The notes: generated by a model from the sequence alone, not told the origin. Numbered from the stretch's first letter, positions 8,335 through 17,323 are shown. The stretch is 64,000 nt of DNA from an uncultured Erythrobacter sp. (GCA_947503155.1 CANNCL010000001.1:868001-932000); one strand, 5' to 3'. A program made the numbers and translations.

Positions 8335-9939
8335 TTAAAGCGGCAGCCTGAGTTCGGCGCGCAGCCCTTTTTCGTTACGATTTGTGAGCACCAATTCGCC
8401 GTCATGCTGCTCCGCAATCGCGCGAGCGAGCGTTAGGCCGAGGCCCGCCCCGCCGGTTGCGCGATTGCGCGACGCCTCGCCGCGGGTGAAAGGCTCCATC
8501 ATCGCGGCAATGTTGCCTGCAGGGATGCCGGGCCCAACGTCATCGACCCTCAGCACAGCTTGGCCGCCATCTTCGAAGACTGTGATTTCCGCCGCTTCGC
8601 CGTACCGCACGGCGTTGGAGACGAGATTTCGAAGCGCGCGCTTCGCCCACGTTTCCTGAACCCGCGCGACCACACGTTTGCCTGCGGGTAAATCGGCGAT
8701 CGTTACCGGTTCGCCTAGGTCTTCAAATTCTTCGGCCACCCCGCTGGCCAGCGCGCCGATATCAACTGGTTCGCGTTCTTGCGCCGCGACATGGCCAACC
8801 CGCGCAAGCGCCAGAATATCGTCAAGTGTGACGGTAATATCCTCGATACTGGCGGCCATTTTCTGGCGCTGTGCATCGTCAGCCACGCTTTCGATGCGCA
8901 CCCTAAGCGCCGCGAGCGGGCTCTTAAGATCATGCCCAATCGCGCCCAGCATCACATTCTTTTCATCGAGCAATGCGGCGATCCGCGCCTCCATCGTATT
9001 ATGCGCCGCAATCAGGCGCCTCGTATCGGATGGCCCGCTTTCTTCGAGCAAGACGGCGCGGTCTGGTTGCCGCGAGAAATCGCTGACCCTCTCGGTTAGC
9101 TCCGCCAGCGGCCGGGTGATCCGCCGCAATACAAGAAACAAAATGACGATCAGGAAAGCAAAGGTGACAAGCGTCTGAAAAAACAAAACGCCAAGGGCGG
9201 CACGCGGGCGTTGCGGATCGAGGATGCGCGCGGTTTCCCATGGTCCGTCCGCCTCGCGCTGAATGGCGATGACAAACAGATTGCGTTCCCGCCATTCAGA
9301 GCGCTGGTTAAAGCGCGGCCGGTCTTGCGCGAAATCGAGCAAAACCGGGTCATCTCCGGTGCGCCGGATGGTCACAGCGAGTGCATACGGCGTGATGCCA
9401 TCGGCTGCGAGGATGGCGCGCAGGCGCTCTTCGCGTGGGCCGCCGACGGTGGTTTCACTTGGGGAGATTGGTGAGGAGGGCGTCACGGTGTAGCGGAGCC
9501 GCCGAGGCAATCCCGCTGGGGTTGGAGGTTCTTGGCTACCGCTTTGCGGTGTGATGCGCTGTTCTTGCATCTGGCCTTGCATCTGGCCTTGGCGTTGGAC
9601 TGATCTTTCACCTCTTCTTTCGGCCCGCCGCGCTTCTCGTCGCGCTTCCCTTCTCTGGTCCCGCCTTTCGCCCAATCGGTCGCCCAATCGTTCTGTGCGC
9701 GATTGATCTCCCCGTTCGGTCCGGCGCGCATCGCGCGCTTCGCGCAATTCTGCGCGGCGCTCTGCCTCCTCTGCACCATTCACCAATTGGAATGCCGCCG
9801 CAGTCATAATCGCAGCCTCGCGGCGCTCCTCTCCGGCGCGGTACAGCAGCACGGCCGAAACAACCTGTGCCACCAGCAATGCCAAGGCCACGCTGAGCAT
9901 AACTTGGCCAAGCAAGCTGGTGGGAAGAAGGCGTCTCAT
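8335..9939 (-). CDS. Sensor histidine kinase with Arg-rich periplasmic domain
   Basis: 534 aa. One membrane helix at about residues 8-33, a periplasmic region of about 215 residues, a second helix at about 248-271, then HAMP (RRITRPLAELTERV), HisKA with phospho-acceptor His336 in MLGAIGHDLKSPLAALR, and a HATPase domain (NLVSNAVRYG, DDVGPGIP, GGAGLGLTLARAI). Residues about 58-117 of the periplasmic part are very rich in Arg, Glu and Ala (REARREARRAERRGER), followed by a Gln/Met stretch (QGQMQGQMQEQ). Partner of the OmpR-type regulator, whose stop overlaps this start by 4 bp. The same composition occurs in the EF-hand protein at the head of the operon. The signal is unknown; a cation such as calcium is inference from context. 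Confidence 0.93.
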   Translation of the reverse strand: MRRLLPTSLLGQVMLSVALALLVAQVVSAVLLYRAGEERREAAIMTAAAFQLVNGAEEAERRAELREARDARRTERGDQSRTERLGDRLGERRDQRREARREARRAERRGERSVQRQGQMQGQMQEQRITPQSGSQEPPTPAGLPRRLRYTVTPSSPISPSETTVGGPREERLRAILAADGITPYALAVTIRRTGDDPVLLDFAQDRPRFNQRSEWRERNLFVIAIQREADGPWETARILDPQRPRAALGVLFFQTLVTFAFLIVILFLVLRRITRPLAELTERVSDFSRQPDRAVLLEESGPSDTRRLIAAHNTMEARIAALLDEKNVMLGAIGHDLKSPLAALRVRIESVADDAQRQKMAASIEDITVTLDDILALARVGHVAAQEREPVDIGALASGVAEEFEDLGEPVTIADLPAGKRVVARVQETWAKRALRNLVSNAVRYGEAAEITVFEDGGQAVLRVDDVGPGIPAGNIAAMMEPFTRGEASRNRATGGAGLGLTLARAIAEQHDGELVLTNRNEKGLRAELRLPL

Positions 9940-10676
9940 TCGGCGCGCGGCGCGATGCGGCTGACCGAAGCGGCAAAGCGATACCCGCCGCCGCGAACGG
10001 TTTGGATGAATTGCGGGTCGCTGGTGTCCGCCTCTATTTTGCGGCGTAAGCGGCTGACTTGGTTGTCGACTGCGCGGTCAAACAAATGGGCGGTGCGGCC
10101 TTGTACCATGTCGAGCAACCGATCGCGGTCCAGCACTTTGCGGGCATTATCGAGGAAGGCGCGCAGCAAGCGAAATTCGGCGGTTGAGACCGGCACGGTG
10201 ACGCCCTGTGGATCGGTCAATTTGCGTTTGAGCGGATCAAGCAGCCAGCCTTCAAAACCATATTGCCAGTCTTCAGATTGCGTTTGCGGCGTTGGTTCGC
10301 GTCCAACTCGGCGCAAGACGGTGCGGATACGCGCAACCAATTCGCGCGGCTCAAACGGTTTGACGATGTAATCATCCGCGCCCAGTTCAAGCCCAACGAT
10401 CCGGTCGGTTGGTTCCCCGCGCGCGGTCAGGAAAATCACCGGCAATTGGCGTGTTTCGACCAAGTGGCGGCACAAAGATAATCCATCTTCGCCAGGCATC
10501 ATGACGTCGAGGAGGACGATATTGGGGGTGGTTTGAGTGAGGGCTGCGCGCGCGGCAGCGGCGCTGCTTGCCTCTGTCACGGCAAAACCTTGGCCGGTCA
10601 GATATTCAGCCAGCGGCTCCCGCAGGGTCGCTTCATCATCGACCAACAGGATTGATGTGGGGGCAGCGGAGTTCAT
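9936..10676 (-). CDS. OmpR/PhoB-family response regulator
   Basis: 246 aa. Receiver domain at about residues 7-120 with acidic pair DD at 13-14, phospho-acceptor Asp57 in IVLLDVMMPGEDG, the conserved Thr in FLTARG and Lys in IVKPFEPREL. The C-terminal winged-helix DNA-binding domain (about 145-240) has the typical VDNQVSRLRRKIE and TVRGGGYRF signatures. Stop and the kinase start overlap (ATGA), so the two are co-translated. The upstream gene is the EF-hand protein, 121 nt away across a strong hairpin. Likely controls its own operon, but no operator was recognised. Confidence 0.96.
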   Translation of the reverse strand: MNSAAPTSILLVDDEATLREPLAEYLTGQGFAVTEASSAAAARAALTQTTPNIVLLDVMMPGEDGLSLCRHLVETRQLPVIFLTARGEPTDRIVGLELGADDYIVKPFEPRELVARIRTVLRRVGREPTPQTQSEDWQYGFEGWLLDPLKRKLTDPQGVTVPVSTAEFRLLRAFLDNARKVLDRDRLLDMVQGRTAHLFDRAVDNQVSRLRRKIEADTSDPQFIQTVRGGGYRFAASVSRIAPRAE

Positions 10677-10746
10677 ATCTATTGCTCAATGAAAGGTGCC
10701 GGCCCGGTGCGCAACCTCTTCAGGCGCGCGCCAGACCGGCGGGATC

Positions 10747-10789
10747 GCAGGCCGGGGCTGAACGGGGCATCGTTTCAGCGCCCGGCTGC
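10747..10789 (-). other. Strong imperfect hairpin between EF-hand gene and regulator gene
   Basis: Arms GCAGgCCGGG-GCTGAAC and GTTTCAGC-CCCGGCTGC pair over about 16 bp with small bulges and a short loop. There is no U-tract on either strand, so it is not a standard intrinsic terminator. It lies in the only sizeable gap of the operon and could lower downstream expression or protect the upstream mRNA end. Confidence 0.55.
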
Positions 10790-10797
10790 GGGAGAGC

Positions 10798-11565
10798 TTA
10801 TTGCCCGGTATTGCCGGACTGACCGCCACGGCGCTGGCCGCGTTCCCCGCGCTGGCCCCGGCGTTCTTGGCGCTCGGCCCGCCGTGCCTCGCGGGCTGCC
10901 TCATGTTCTTCGGCGGTGATCGTGCCTGATCCGTCAGTGTCGACGCGGTTAAACCGGGCCTCAATCGCGGTATCGAATTCGGCCTGTGTCACGGTGCCGT
11001 CTTGGTTGGTGTCGGCCCTGCGCATCATCCGCATGCCTCGTTCACCACCACCGCGCCGTCCGCCGCGCCGCATTTCACCGCGACCTGCTCGGCGGCCTTC
11101 GCGCGCTCCGCCTCGGCGTTCGCTCCGGCTCTCAGCTCGAGCTTCGCGGGCTGCTACCATTTCGGCTTCGGACAATCCGCCGCTGCCATCTGTGTCGGCG
11201 CGTTCGAACATGCGTGCTTGGCGTTCAGCGCGGCGTTCTGCGCGATTGGCGCTGCGTGCTTCGCGTGCGGCGGTCATTTCGGCGGGACTAACCTCGCCGT
11301 TGCCGTCTGCATCGGTGGCGGCAAAGCGCTGCGCACGGCGCGCTTCGCGGTCGTCCCGGCTCAATTGACCATCAGAATTCGCATCCATTTTGCCAAAACG
11401 TTCGGCGGCTTTGGTCTTGGCTTCTTCGAGCGATACGACGCCATCATCATTCGCATCCGCCGCAGCAAAGCCGCGTTCTCCATGATGATTGGCAAGGGCA
11501 ATCCCTGCGCCGCCAACACCAAGGGCAAGCGCCGCGGCCGAAAGAGTGAGTGTAAGTTTACGCAT
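10798..11565 (-). CDS. Secreted six-EF-hand calcium-binding protein
   Basis: 255 aa from the ATG at 11565, which has GGAAGGA upstream; the ORF track adds 51 non-coding codons. A signal peptide (MRKLTLTLSAAALALGVGGAGIALA) directs it to the periplasm or outside. Six canonical 12-residue EF loops follow: DANDDGVVSLEE, DANSDGQLSRDD, DADGNGEVSPAE, DTDGSGGLSEAE, DTNQDGTVTQAE and DTDGSGTITAEE. All have D at position 1, G at 6 and E or D at 12, so calcium binding is expected. The linkers are Arg-rich (RREARxAERR type; a Gly/Arg-rich stretch lies between loops 4 and 5). It heads an operon with a response regulator and kinase. Role as calcium buffer, sensor partner or extracytoplasmic signal is inference. 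Confidence 0.9.
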   Translation of the reverse strand: MRKLTLTLSAAALALGVGGAGIALANHHGERGFAAADANDDGVVSLEEAKTKAAERFGKMDANSDGQLSRDDREARRAQRFAATDADGNGEVSPAEMTAAREARSANRAERRAERQARMFERADTDGSGGLSEAEMVAAREARAESRSERRGGAREGRRAGRGEMRRGGRRGGGERGMRMMRRADTNQDGTVTQAEFDTAIEARFNRVDTDGSGTITAEEHEAAREARRAERQERRGQRGERGQRRGGQSGNTGQ

Positions 11566-11873
11566 AATGAGTCCTTCCAGAACTGCTTGATTCGGAAAAA
11601 AAGAGCTGCGGCGAAGCACGCCAAGCGTTGGTCCGGCCGGGGAAAGGTAGAGGGGGGCAAAACCCGTCCCGCCATTTGGCCGCATCATCAGGGGAGGTAT
11701 CTGGACACTCCGCCGCAACTCACAAGAACCGTTCTAGCGTCCCTGTGTCGCAGGATTATCCCGAAACCGTGCGACATTGTCGCGGCTTGTATCAGGCACA
11801 GCCATCAGTTCATCCGGGCGCAAGATAGTTCGCTATTGCGCTTTAGACAGGTGCCTTAGATCGCCAGTATAGC
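11566..11873. other. Intergenic region upstream of the EF-hand operon
   Basis: About 308 bp holding the promoter region of the leftward EF-hand operon and the 3' side of the cupin gene, which ends at 11874. The minus strand has a run of T residues about 30 bp before the EF-hand start and the GGAAGGA ribosome-binding site. I see no convincing -35/-10 pair, gene or repeat. Confidence 0.5.
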
Positions 11874-12269
11874 TCAACGGGGGCGGTGCTGAGTGCCCTC
11901 TCCTGATGTGATGAAGATCGCGGTCGCCGATGTCGCCACATCGGCAATATGCCAAACGCCGGGATCGTTGATCGCATATTCGCCAGCAGCCAGCGGCACC
12001 TCTTTGCGGGAACCGTCCGGGAATTCCTGCGTCAGCACCATTGCGCCATGCGTGCAGATGACGACCTCTGCGCCATTGGGGTGCATTTCCCAGCTGTCCC
12101 ATGCTTCGGTAAAAGTGTGCTGCGAGACGAGCCGCCCTTCCGAACCGTCGCCGCCGTGGCGGGCGCCGTATCCTTCATACCATTCCATCCCGGAAAATGG
12201 CGGCTGCGGCACAGCAGTCGCGCCCAAACCGAGATGCAAGAACGCATCGCTGAGCTTGCGCGCGCTCAT
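11874..12269 (-). CDS. Cupin-domain protein
   Basis: 131 aa. A single cupin barrel is indicated by the pattern WEMHPNGAEVVICTHGAMVLTQ, then PLAAGEYAINDPGVWHIADV, which resemble the two cupin motifs but with a reduced set of the usual metal-binding histidines (one His in HPNGAEV, one in VWHIA). I prefer the ATG at 12269, since it gives a 4-bp ATGA overlap with the VOC gene; the ORF-track start is seven codons earlier. Probably the last gene of a unit pepP-VOC-cupin. Substrate and enzymatic activity cannot be told from sequence. Confidence 0.82.
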   Translation of the reverse strand: MSARKLSDAFLHLGLGATAVPQPPFSGMEWYEGYGARHGGDGSEGRLVSQHTFTEAWDSWEMHPNGAEVVICTHGAMVLTQEFPDGSRKEVPLAAGEYAINDPGVWHIADVATSATAIFITSGEGTQHRPR

Positions 12270-12649
12270 CCCTTTGGCGGGGTCATGCAAAAGACGTTCA
12301 ATTTGTTGCCGTCGGGATCGCGGAAATAACCAGCGTAAAAACCATCATCACCGCGCGGCCCCGGTGCGCCCTCGTCGCTGCCGCCTTGCGCGATCGCGGT
12401 GTCATAGATCGCTTGCACTGTTTCGGGACCATCGGCTTGCAAGGCGACCATCGTGCCATTGCCAACATTTGCCGCTTCGCCGTCGAATGGTTTGGTCGCA
12501 GCGATACCGGGAGCGCCGCCCATTTCACCCCAAGCGATGAAGGTTTCAAACTCCATCATCCGCCCAACGCCAAAATGTTTTGCAATGGCGTCATAGAATG
12601 CCGCCGCGCGGGGCAGGTCGTTAGTGCCTAGGGTTACGTAACCGATCAT
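12266..12649 (-). CDS. VOC (glyoxalase/bleomycin-resistance) family protein
   Basis: 127 aa from ATG 12649, which has a GGAGGA ribosome-binding site; the ORF-track start 58 codons earlier is an unlikely extension. It shows the single-module VOC layout: VTLGTNDLPRAAAFYDAIAKHFG at the N terminus, and GFYAGYFRDPDGNKLNVFC at the C terminus with the characteristic DPDGN-L and a likely metal-ligand region. It is similar in plan, including GGSDEGAPGPR, to a second VOC gene at 55850-56236. Substrate unknown. Overlaps the cupin start by 4 bp. Confidence 0.9.
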   Translation of the reverse strand: MIGYVTLGTNDLPRAAAFYDAIAKHFGVGRMMEFETFIAWGEMGGAPGIAATKPFDGEAANVGNGTMVALQADGPETVQAIYDTAIAQGGSDEGAPGPRGDDGFYAGYFRDPDGNKLNVFCMTPPKG

Positions 12650-12731
12650 GATGTTCCTCCAATTTCCGGGCCGTCTCTGCGACTCGAAGAAGGGGAACAA
12701 TACTAGAACATCGAATGGAGCGCAAACCCTC

Positions 12732-14546
12732 TCAAAGCGGTGCGGTTTCGCGCTCCACCCATGCAAGGTCGTCGCCGGATAGTTGCGGCGCGAGGATGGC
12801 GCGCACCTGATCGTGATACGCATCGAGCCATGCGATTTCGCTATCGGTCAGCAGGCTCTTTTCAATCAGGCGCCGCCCAATCGGTACGAATGTCAGCGGT
12901 TCGAACCCGAGATAGCGCCCTTCTGCGCCCGCAATATCCTGTTCCACCGTCAGGACGAGATTCTCAATCCGAATGCCGAACGCACCCGCTTTGTAATAGC
13001 CCGGCTCGTTCGAACAGATCATCCCGGCCAGCAATTCTTGGCTCGTGCCCGCTTGTCCGCCAGCCGGTTTTGCGATGCGCTGAGGCCCTTCGTGAACGCC
13101 TAAAAAGCTGCCGACGCCGTGGCCGGTGCCATGTGCGTAATCGACACCCGCTTCCCACAGATATTGCCGTGCGAGTGCGTCGATTTGTCCGCCGCTGGTC
13201 CCGGCGGGGAACACCGCGCGATCGATTTGAATGTGACCTTTGAGGACGCGGGTGAAGCGGTCCTTCATTTCTGCGGTTGGTTCACGGCCATCCGGCGCAT
13301 CAATCCACACGGTGCGAGTGATATCGGTTGTGCCTGCGGGGTACTGACCGCCGGAATCGACAAGATAGATAGAACCCGGCGGGATCGTGATATTGCTTTC
13401 TTCATCGACGCGGTAATGCGGCAAAGCGGCATGGCCAGCAGCGGCAGAGATCGTGTCGAAGCTGGTATCGCGCAAATCGCCATGTTCGCGGCGGAACCCT
13501 TCTAGTTTAGCTGCCGCGGCCAATTCGTCGATTTCGCCAGCGGGCGCGGTCACCTCTAGCCAGCGTAGGAAGCGGCTGACTGCGGCCCCGTCGCGCGCTT
13601 GCGCATCGCGGTGGCCCTGCACTTCGGCGGCATTCTTGACCGCTTTGGCCAGGATCGTTGGGTCTTGTTTGAATGTGAAATTTGCCCCGCCTGCGCGCAA
13701 AGCTTGCGCAATGCCGACCACGCCGAATTCAGGATCGACGCTGACATGTTTGCCGGAAAGCTCACCCAAAGCCGCTTGAAACGCATCGCGCGGGCGCACT
13801 GTGATAGCATTGCCGAGATGCTGCGTGATTTCTGGCGTGATTTTTTCGGGCGCAATAAACAGATCGGCGCGGCCATCCTTATGCGCGATTACATAAGACA
13901 GCGCGACCGGCGTGTGCGCGACGTCTTGCCCGCGAATATTCAGCAGCCATGCAATCGAATCGAGCGCAGGAACGACAACCGCATCCAGCCCCTCATCGCA
14001 GAGCCAATCGGCAACATCGGCGCGTTTCTCTGCCGATGAACGTCCGGCTAGGTCTTCTGTATGGACAATCGCCGCTGCGTCGGATGGAACCGGTTGGTCC
14101 GCCCAAACCGCATCAATCGGATTGCTATCGGCGGGGACCATCGTGATGCCAGCGGCCTCTACCGCCGCCTCAAGCCCGGCGACCCAATTCCAAGTGTGCA
14201 GCCACGGATCATAGGCGATCTTCGCGCCTTCTTCGCTTACATCTTTCAGCCAATCGCCAAGGCTGTCGCCCGGAATGCTGCGATATTCGAACAGGTTTTC
14301 ATCAACCTGATCCTTCACCTGAACGGTGTAACGCCCGTCCACAAAGATTGCCGCATGGGTTAGCGTAACCGCCGCAAATCCCGCCGATCCGCCAAAGCCG
14401 GTTAGCCAAGCGAGACGCTGAGCATATTCGCCGACATATTCGCTCATATGTTCATCCGAGATTGGGATGACAAAGCCGGTGAGGTCGCGGCGCTTCAATT
14501 CTTCGCGCAAAGCCTTCAGGCGTGATTCGTGGGTTTGCATCAACAT
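12732..14546 (-). CDS. pepP: M24 family Xaa-Pro aminopeptidase
   Basis: Removes N-terminal residues preceding proline; cytosolic dinuclear metalloenzyme. 604 aa, the length of the long (three-domain) aminopeptidase P form. Two creatinase-like N-terminal domains (GFVIPISDEHMSEYVGEY, VDGRYTVQVKDQVD, then LLNIRGQDVAHTPV) precede the catalytic pita-bread domain. Metal ligands appear in LVDSGGQYPAGTTDITRTVW, GTGHGVGSFLGVHEGP, SNEPGYY and GIRIENL. The start has GGGAA 8 nt upstream. It is divergent from oligopeptidase B, so two proline-directed peptidases sit side by side, and the VOC and cupin genes follow it. Confidence 0.95.
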   Translation of the reverse strand: MLMQTHESRLKALREELKRRDLTGFVIPISDEHMSEYVGEYAQRLAWLTGFGGSAGFAAVTLTHAAIFVDGRYTVQVKDQVDENLFEYRSIPGDSLGDWLKDVSEEGAKIAYDPWLHTWNWVAGLEAAVEAAGITMVPADSNPIDAVWADQPVPSDAAAIVHTEDLAGRSSAEKRADVADWLCDEGLDAVVVPALDSIAWLLNIRGQDVAHTPVALSYVIAHKDGRADLFIAPEKITPEITQHLGNAITVRPRDAFQAALGELSGKHVSVDPEFGVVGIAQALRAGGANFTFKQDPTILAKAVKNAAEVQGHRDAQARDGAAVSRFLRWLEVTAPAGEIDELAAAAKLEGFRREHGDLRDTSFDTISAAAGHAALPHYRVDEESNITIPPGSIYLVDSGGQYPAGTTDITRTVWIDAPDGREPTAEMKDRFTRVLKGHIQIDRAVFPAGTSGGQIDALARQYLWEAGVDYAHGTGHGVGSFLGVHEGPQRIAKPAGGQAGTSQELLAGMICSNEPGYYKAGAFGIRIENLVLTVEQDIAGAEGRYLGFEPLTFVPIGRRLIEKSLLTDSEIAWLDAYHDQVRAILAPQLSGDDLAWVERETAPL

Positions 14547-14687
14547 TTGGTCGTTTCCCGGCTATTCAGACGCGGCGCTTGCCGCGAATGGATGAATGTC
14601 TGTAAGCTCTTCATATAGGCCGATCGGCCAACTCTTTCCAGCGGTGCCTGCCCCGCTCTAAGTCCCTTCGCAAAGGATACGCCAGCT

Positions 14688-16892
14688 ATGTCGAAATCCC
14701 GCCTCACCCTTCTTACATGTGCGGCTGCCCTCGCGGCATTGACCGCCAGCGCCGCCACAGCCGATTCTCATGAGGATAATTCAAGCGTGACCATATCGCC
14801 TCCGATCGCCGAAAAGCGCGATCACACTTACACCCATCACGGGATCACGATCAGCGATCCGTACAATTGGCTGCATGATAAATCTTATCCAGAGATCGAT
14901 GATGAAGACGTGCTGGAATATGTCCGCGCCGAAAACACCTATTTCGAAGCGCAGATGGAGCCGCAAAGCGCGCTGACGGAAGCCCTGTTCACCGAAATGC
15001 GCGGGCGGATTAAAGAAGACGATTCCACTGTGCCCCAACGGATGGGCGAGTATTTGTATTGGTCCGAATTCGAAGAAGGGGCGCAGTACCGGAAACATTA
15101 CCGCAAACCTGTGGGGGCAGCCGAGAATGTGCAGCCCACTTTGATCCTCGATGAAAATGTCATGGCCGAGGGGCAGGAATATTTCCGTCTGGGGGCGCTT
15201 TCGATCAGCCAAAATGGCCGATTTATGGCCTATTCGACCGATACAAGCGGCGCGGAACGTTACACCGCGCGGATCATGGATTTGGAAACGGGCGAATTGC
15301 TCGCCGATGAAATCCCCAATCTGCGCAGCAATCTGACTTGGGTCGCGGGCGACACGGCGCTGGTTTACGGCCCGTCGAGCGAAAACTGGCGCACATTGGA
15401 GGCAAAGCTTCACGTGATCGGCACACCGGTTGCCGACGATGTGGTTCTGTACAAAGAAGAGGATGAAAGCTTCGGCGTTGGCGCTGGGCTTTCGGCTCAG
15501 GAAGATTATCTGATCATCTCGACCGGCGATAATGAGACGAGCGAAGTGCGCTTTGTCTCCGCCGCCGATCCGACCGCGCCGCTGACGCTGATCAAAGCGC
15601 GCGAAACGGGCGTCGAATATGGTGTCGACATCCGCGAGGGTGAGATGTTTGTCTGGACCAATGATGATCATATCAATTTCCGCTTGGCCAAAGCGTCATT
15701 GGAGGCGCCGGGCGATTGGGAAACCGTGCTGGCGGGATCGGACGAGTTTTACCTCACCGATTTTGATCTGTTCGAGGGGTTCTTCGTAACCGAAGGCCGT
15801 CTGAACGGTCTCGATCAGGTGCAAATTCGCAGCTATGACGCGCCGCTCGATGCGCGTCCGATTGCCTTTCCAGAGGCCAGCTATGATGCGGGCCTGTCGA
15901 ACAATCCCGAATATGATCAAACCGTATTGCGGCTTTCTTATGAGAGCATGGTGACGCCGGATTCGGTCTATGATTACGACGTGGCCGCTGCGTCTATGGA
16001 ACTGCTGAAGCAGCAGGAAATCCCGAGCGGTTATGATGCCTCGCTCTACACGACACAGCGGGTCGAGATCGAAGCGCGCGACGGGACAATGGTTCCGGTG
16101 AGCATTGTAATGCGCAAAGACCGCGCTGAGATTTTGGCCGCGCAAGGCATCGACGGACCCGGGCCGCTGCATCTCTATGCATACGGAGCCTATGGCTATG
16201 CCGTGCCTCCGGGTTTCTCGACCACGCGGCTGAGCCTGGTGGATCGCGGTTTCGCTTATGCCATTGCGCATATTCGCGGCGGCGATGATCTGGGCCGGCG
16301 CTGGTATCTGCAAGGCAAGGCGTTGGAGCGGACCAATACGTTCAACGATTTTGTCGATGCCGGGCGCGGTCTGATCGCGCAGGGCTTCACCGCAGAGGGT
16401 ATGGTCACCGCCAGCGGCGGATCGGCTGGCGGGGAATTGATGGGCGCAATCGTCAACCAAGACCCGGCGCAATATGGCGCAATCGTCGCCCATGTGCCGT
16501 TCGTTGATGTGCTCAACACCATGCTGAATGCGGATTTGCCGCTAACGCCGGGCGAGTGGCAGGAATGGGGCAATCCGATTGAGAGCAAAGAAGCGTTTGC
16601 CTATATCCTCTCCTATTCCCCCTATGACCAAGTCAGCGCGCAAGATTATCCGCCGATGATGGTCACAGCGGGACTGAACGATCCGCGCGTTACCTATTGG
16701 GAGCCGGCCAAATGGGTCGCGCTGCTGCGTGATCAAAAGACCGATGACAATGTGCTGGTGATGAAGACCAATATGGGCGCGGGTCATGGCGGACAATCGG
16801 GCCGGTGGAATTCGCTGCGCGAAACGGCGGAGGAATTTGCCTTTATCCTGTGGCAAATGGGGATGACTTCACAAGAAGCGGCGGGTGAGTGA
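14688..16892 (+). CDS. ptrB: S9 family oligopeptidase B, exported
   Basis: Serine peptidase that cuts short peptides after basic residues in its best-studied members. 734 aa. It begins with a signal peptide (MSKSRLTLLTCAAALAALTASAATA), unlike cytosolic E. coli PtrB. The seven-bladed propeller region includes HHGITISDPYNWLHDKS. The C-terminal alpha/beta-hydrolase domain holds nucleophile Ser in GGSAGGELMG (about residue 577), Asp in GLNDPRVTYWEPAKW (about 664) and His in GAGHGGQSGRW (about 699). Also present is the RGGDDLGRRWYLQGK segment typical of the family. The thioesterase gene overlaps its stop by 4 bp (GTGA), so the two are probably co-translated. Confidence 0.94.
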   Translation: MSKSRLTLLTCAAALAALTASAATADSHEDNSSVTISPPIAEKRDHTYTHHGITISDPYNWLHDKSYPEIDDEDVLEYVRAENTYFEAQMEPQSALTEALFTEMRGRIKEDDSTVPQRMGEYLYWSEFEEGAQYRKHYRKPVGAAENVQPTLILDENVMAEGQEYFRLGALSISQNGRFMAYSTDTSGAERYTARIMDLETGELLADEIPNLRSNLTWVAGDTALVYGPSSENWRTLEAKLHVIGTPVADDVVLYKEEDESFGVGAGLSAQEDYLIISTGDNETSEVRFVSAADPTAPLTLIKARETGVEYGVDIREGEMFVWTNDDHINFRLAKASLEAPGDWETVLAGSDEFYLTDFDLFEGFFVTEGRLNGLDQVQIRSYDAPLDARPIAFPEASYDAGLSNNPEYDQTVLRLSYESMVTPDSVYDYDVAAASMELLKQQEIPSGYDASLYTTQRVEIEARDGTMVPVSIVMRKDRAEILAAQGIDGPGPLHLYAYGAYGYAVPPGFSTTRLSLVDRGFAYAIAHIRGGDDLGRRWYLQGKALERTNTFNDFVDAGRGLIAQGFTAEGMVTASGGSAGGELMGAIVNQDPAQYGAIVAHVPFVDVLNTMLNADLPLTPGEWQEWGNPIESKEAFAYILSYSPYDQVSAQDYPPMMVTAGLNDPRVTYWEPAKWVALLRDQKTDDNVLVMKTNMGAGHGGQSGRWNSLRETAEEFAFILWQMGMTSQEAAGE

Positions 16893-17314
16893 GCGAACCT
16901 CATAAGTTCACCCGCACATTCACGGCCCAGCCCGTCCATATTGACGAGCTGGGCCATGTGAACAATTCGGTTTGGGTACAGTGGATCCAAGACCTCGCCA
17001 CCGCGCATTGGGATGCGGCGGCGCGGGCGGAGGATCATGCGCGGTTTTTCTGGGTCGTGATCCGCCATGAGATCGATTACCGCGGCAATATTGCGGCGGG
17101 CGAAAGCGCCACCGGCACCACCTATATCCCCGACCCCGCAAAGGGCGCGAAATCGGTGCGGGTGGCGGAATTCACCAACGAGGCGGGCAAGGTGCTGGTG
17201 TCGGCGCGCACCACATGGGCGATGCTGGACAAAGCAAGCGGACGCTTGGCGCGGGTCCGCCCCGAAGTGCTCGCGCCGTTTCAAGCCGAAAACCAGACGC
17301 GCCAGCAATTGTAA
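16889..17314 (+). CDS. Hotdog-fold acyl-CoA thioesterase
   Basis: 141 aa. GTG start at 16889 overlapping the peptidase stop. The sequence has the 4-hydroxybenzoyl-CoA thioesterase type N terminus, VHIDELGHVNNSVWVQWIQDLA, with the D-x-x-GHVNN active-site pattern, followed by beta strands ending LARVRPEVLAPF. It should cleave acyl-CoA esters in the cytosol; chain-length preference cannot be told. Confidence 0.92.
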   Translation: MSEPHKFTRTFTAQPVHIDELGHVNNSVWVQWIQDLATAHWDAAARAEDHARFFWVVIRHEIDYRGNIAAGESATGTTYIPDPAKGAKSVRVAEFTNEAGKVLVSARTTWAMLDKASGRLARVRPEVLAPFQAENQTRQQL

Positions 17315-17323
17315 TTTTTCAGC

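Noticed and set aside
11566-11718. 51-residue N-terminal extension of the EF-hand protein in the ORF track
   Set aside because: It would put the signal peptide in the middle of the protein, and the inner ATG has a good ribosome-binding site.
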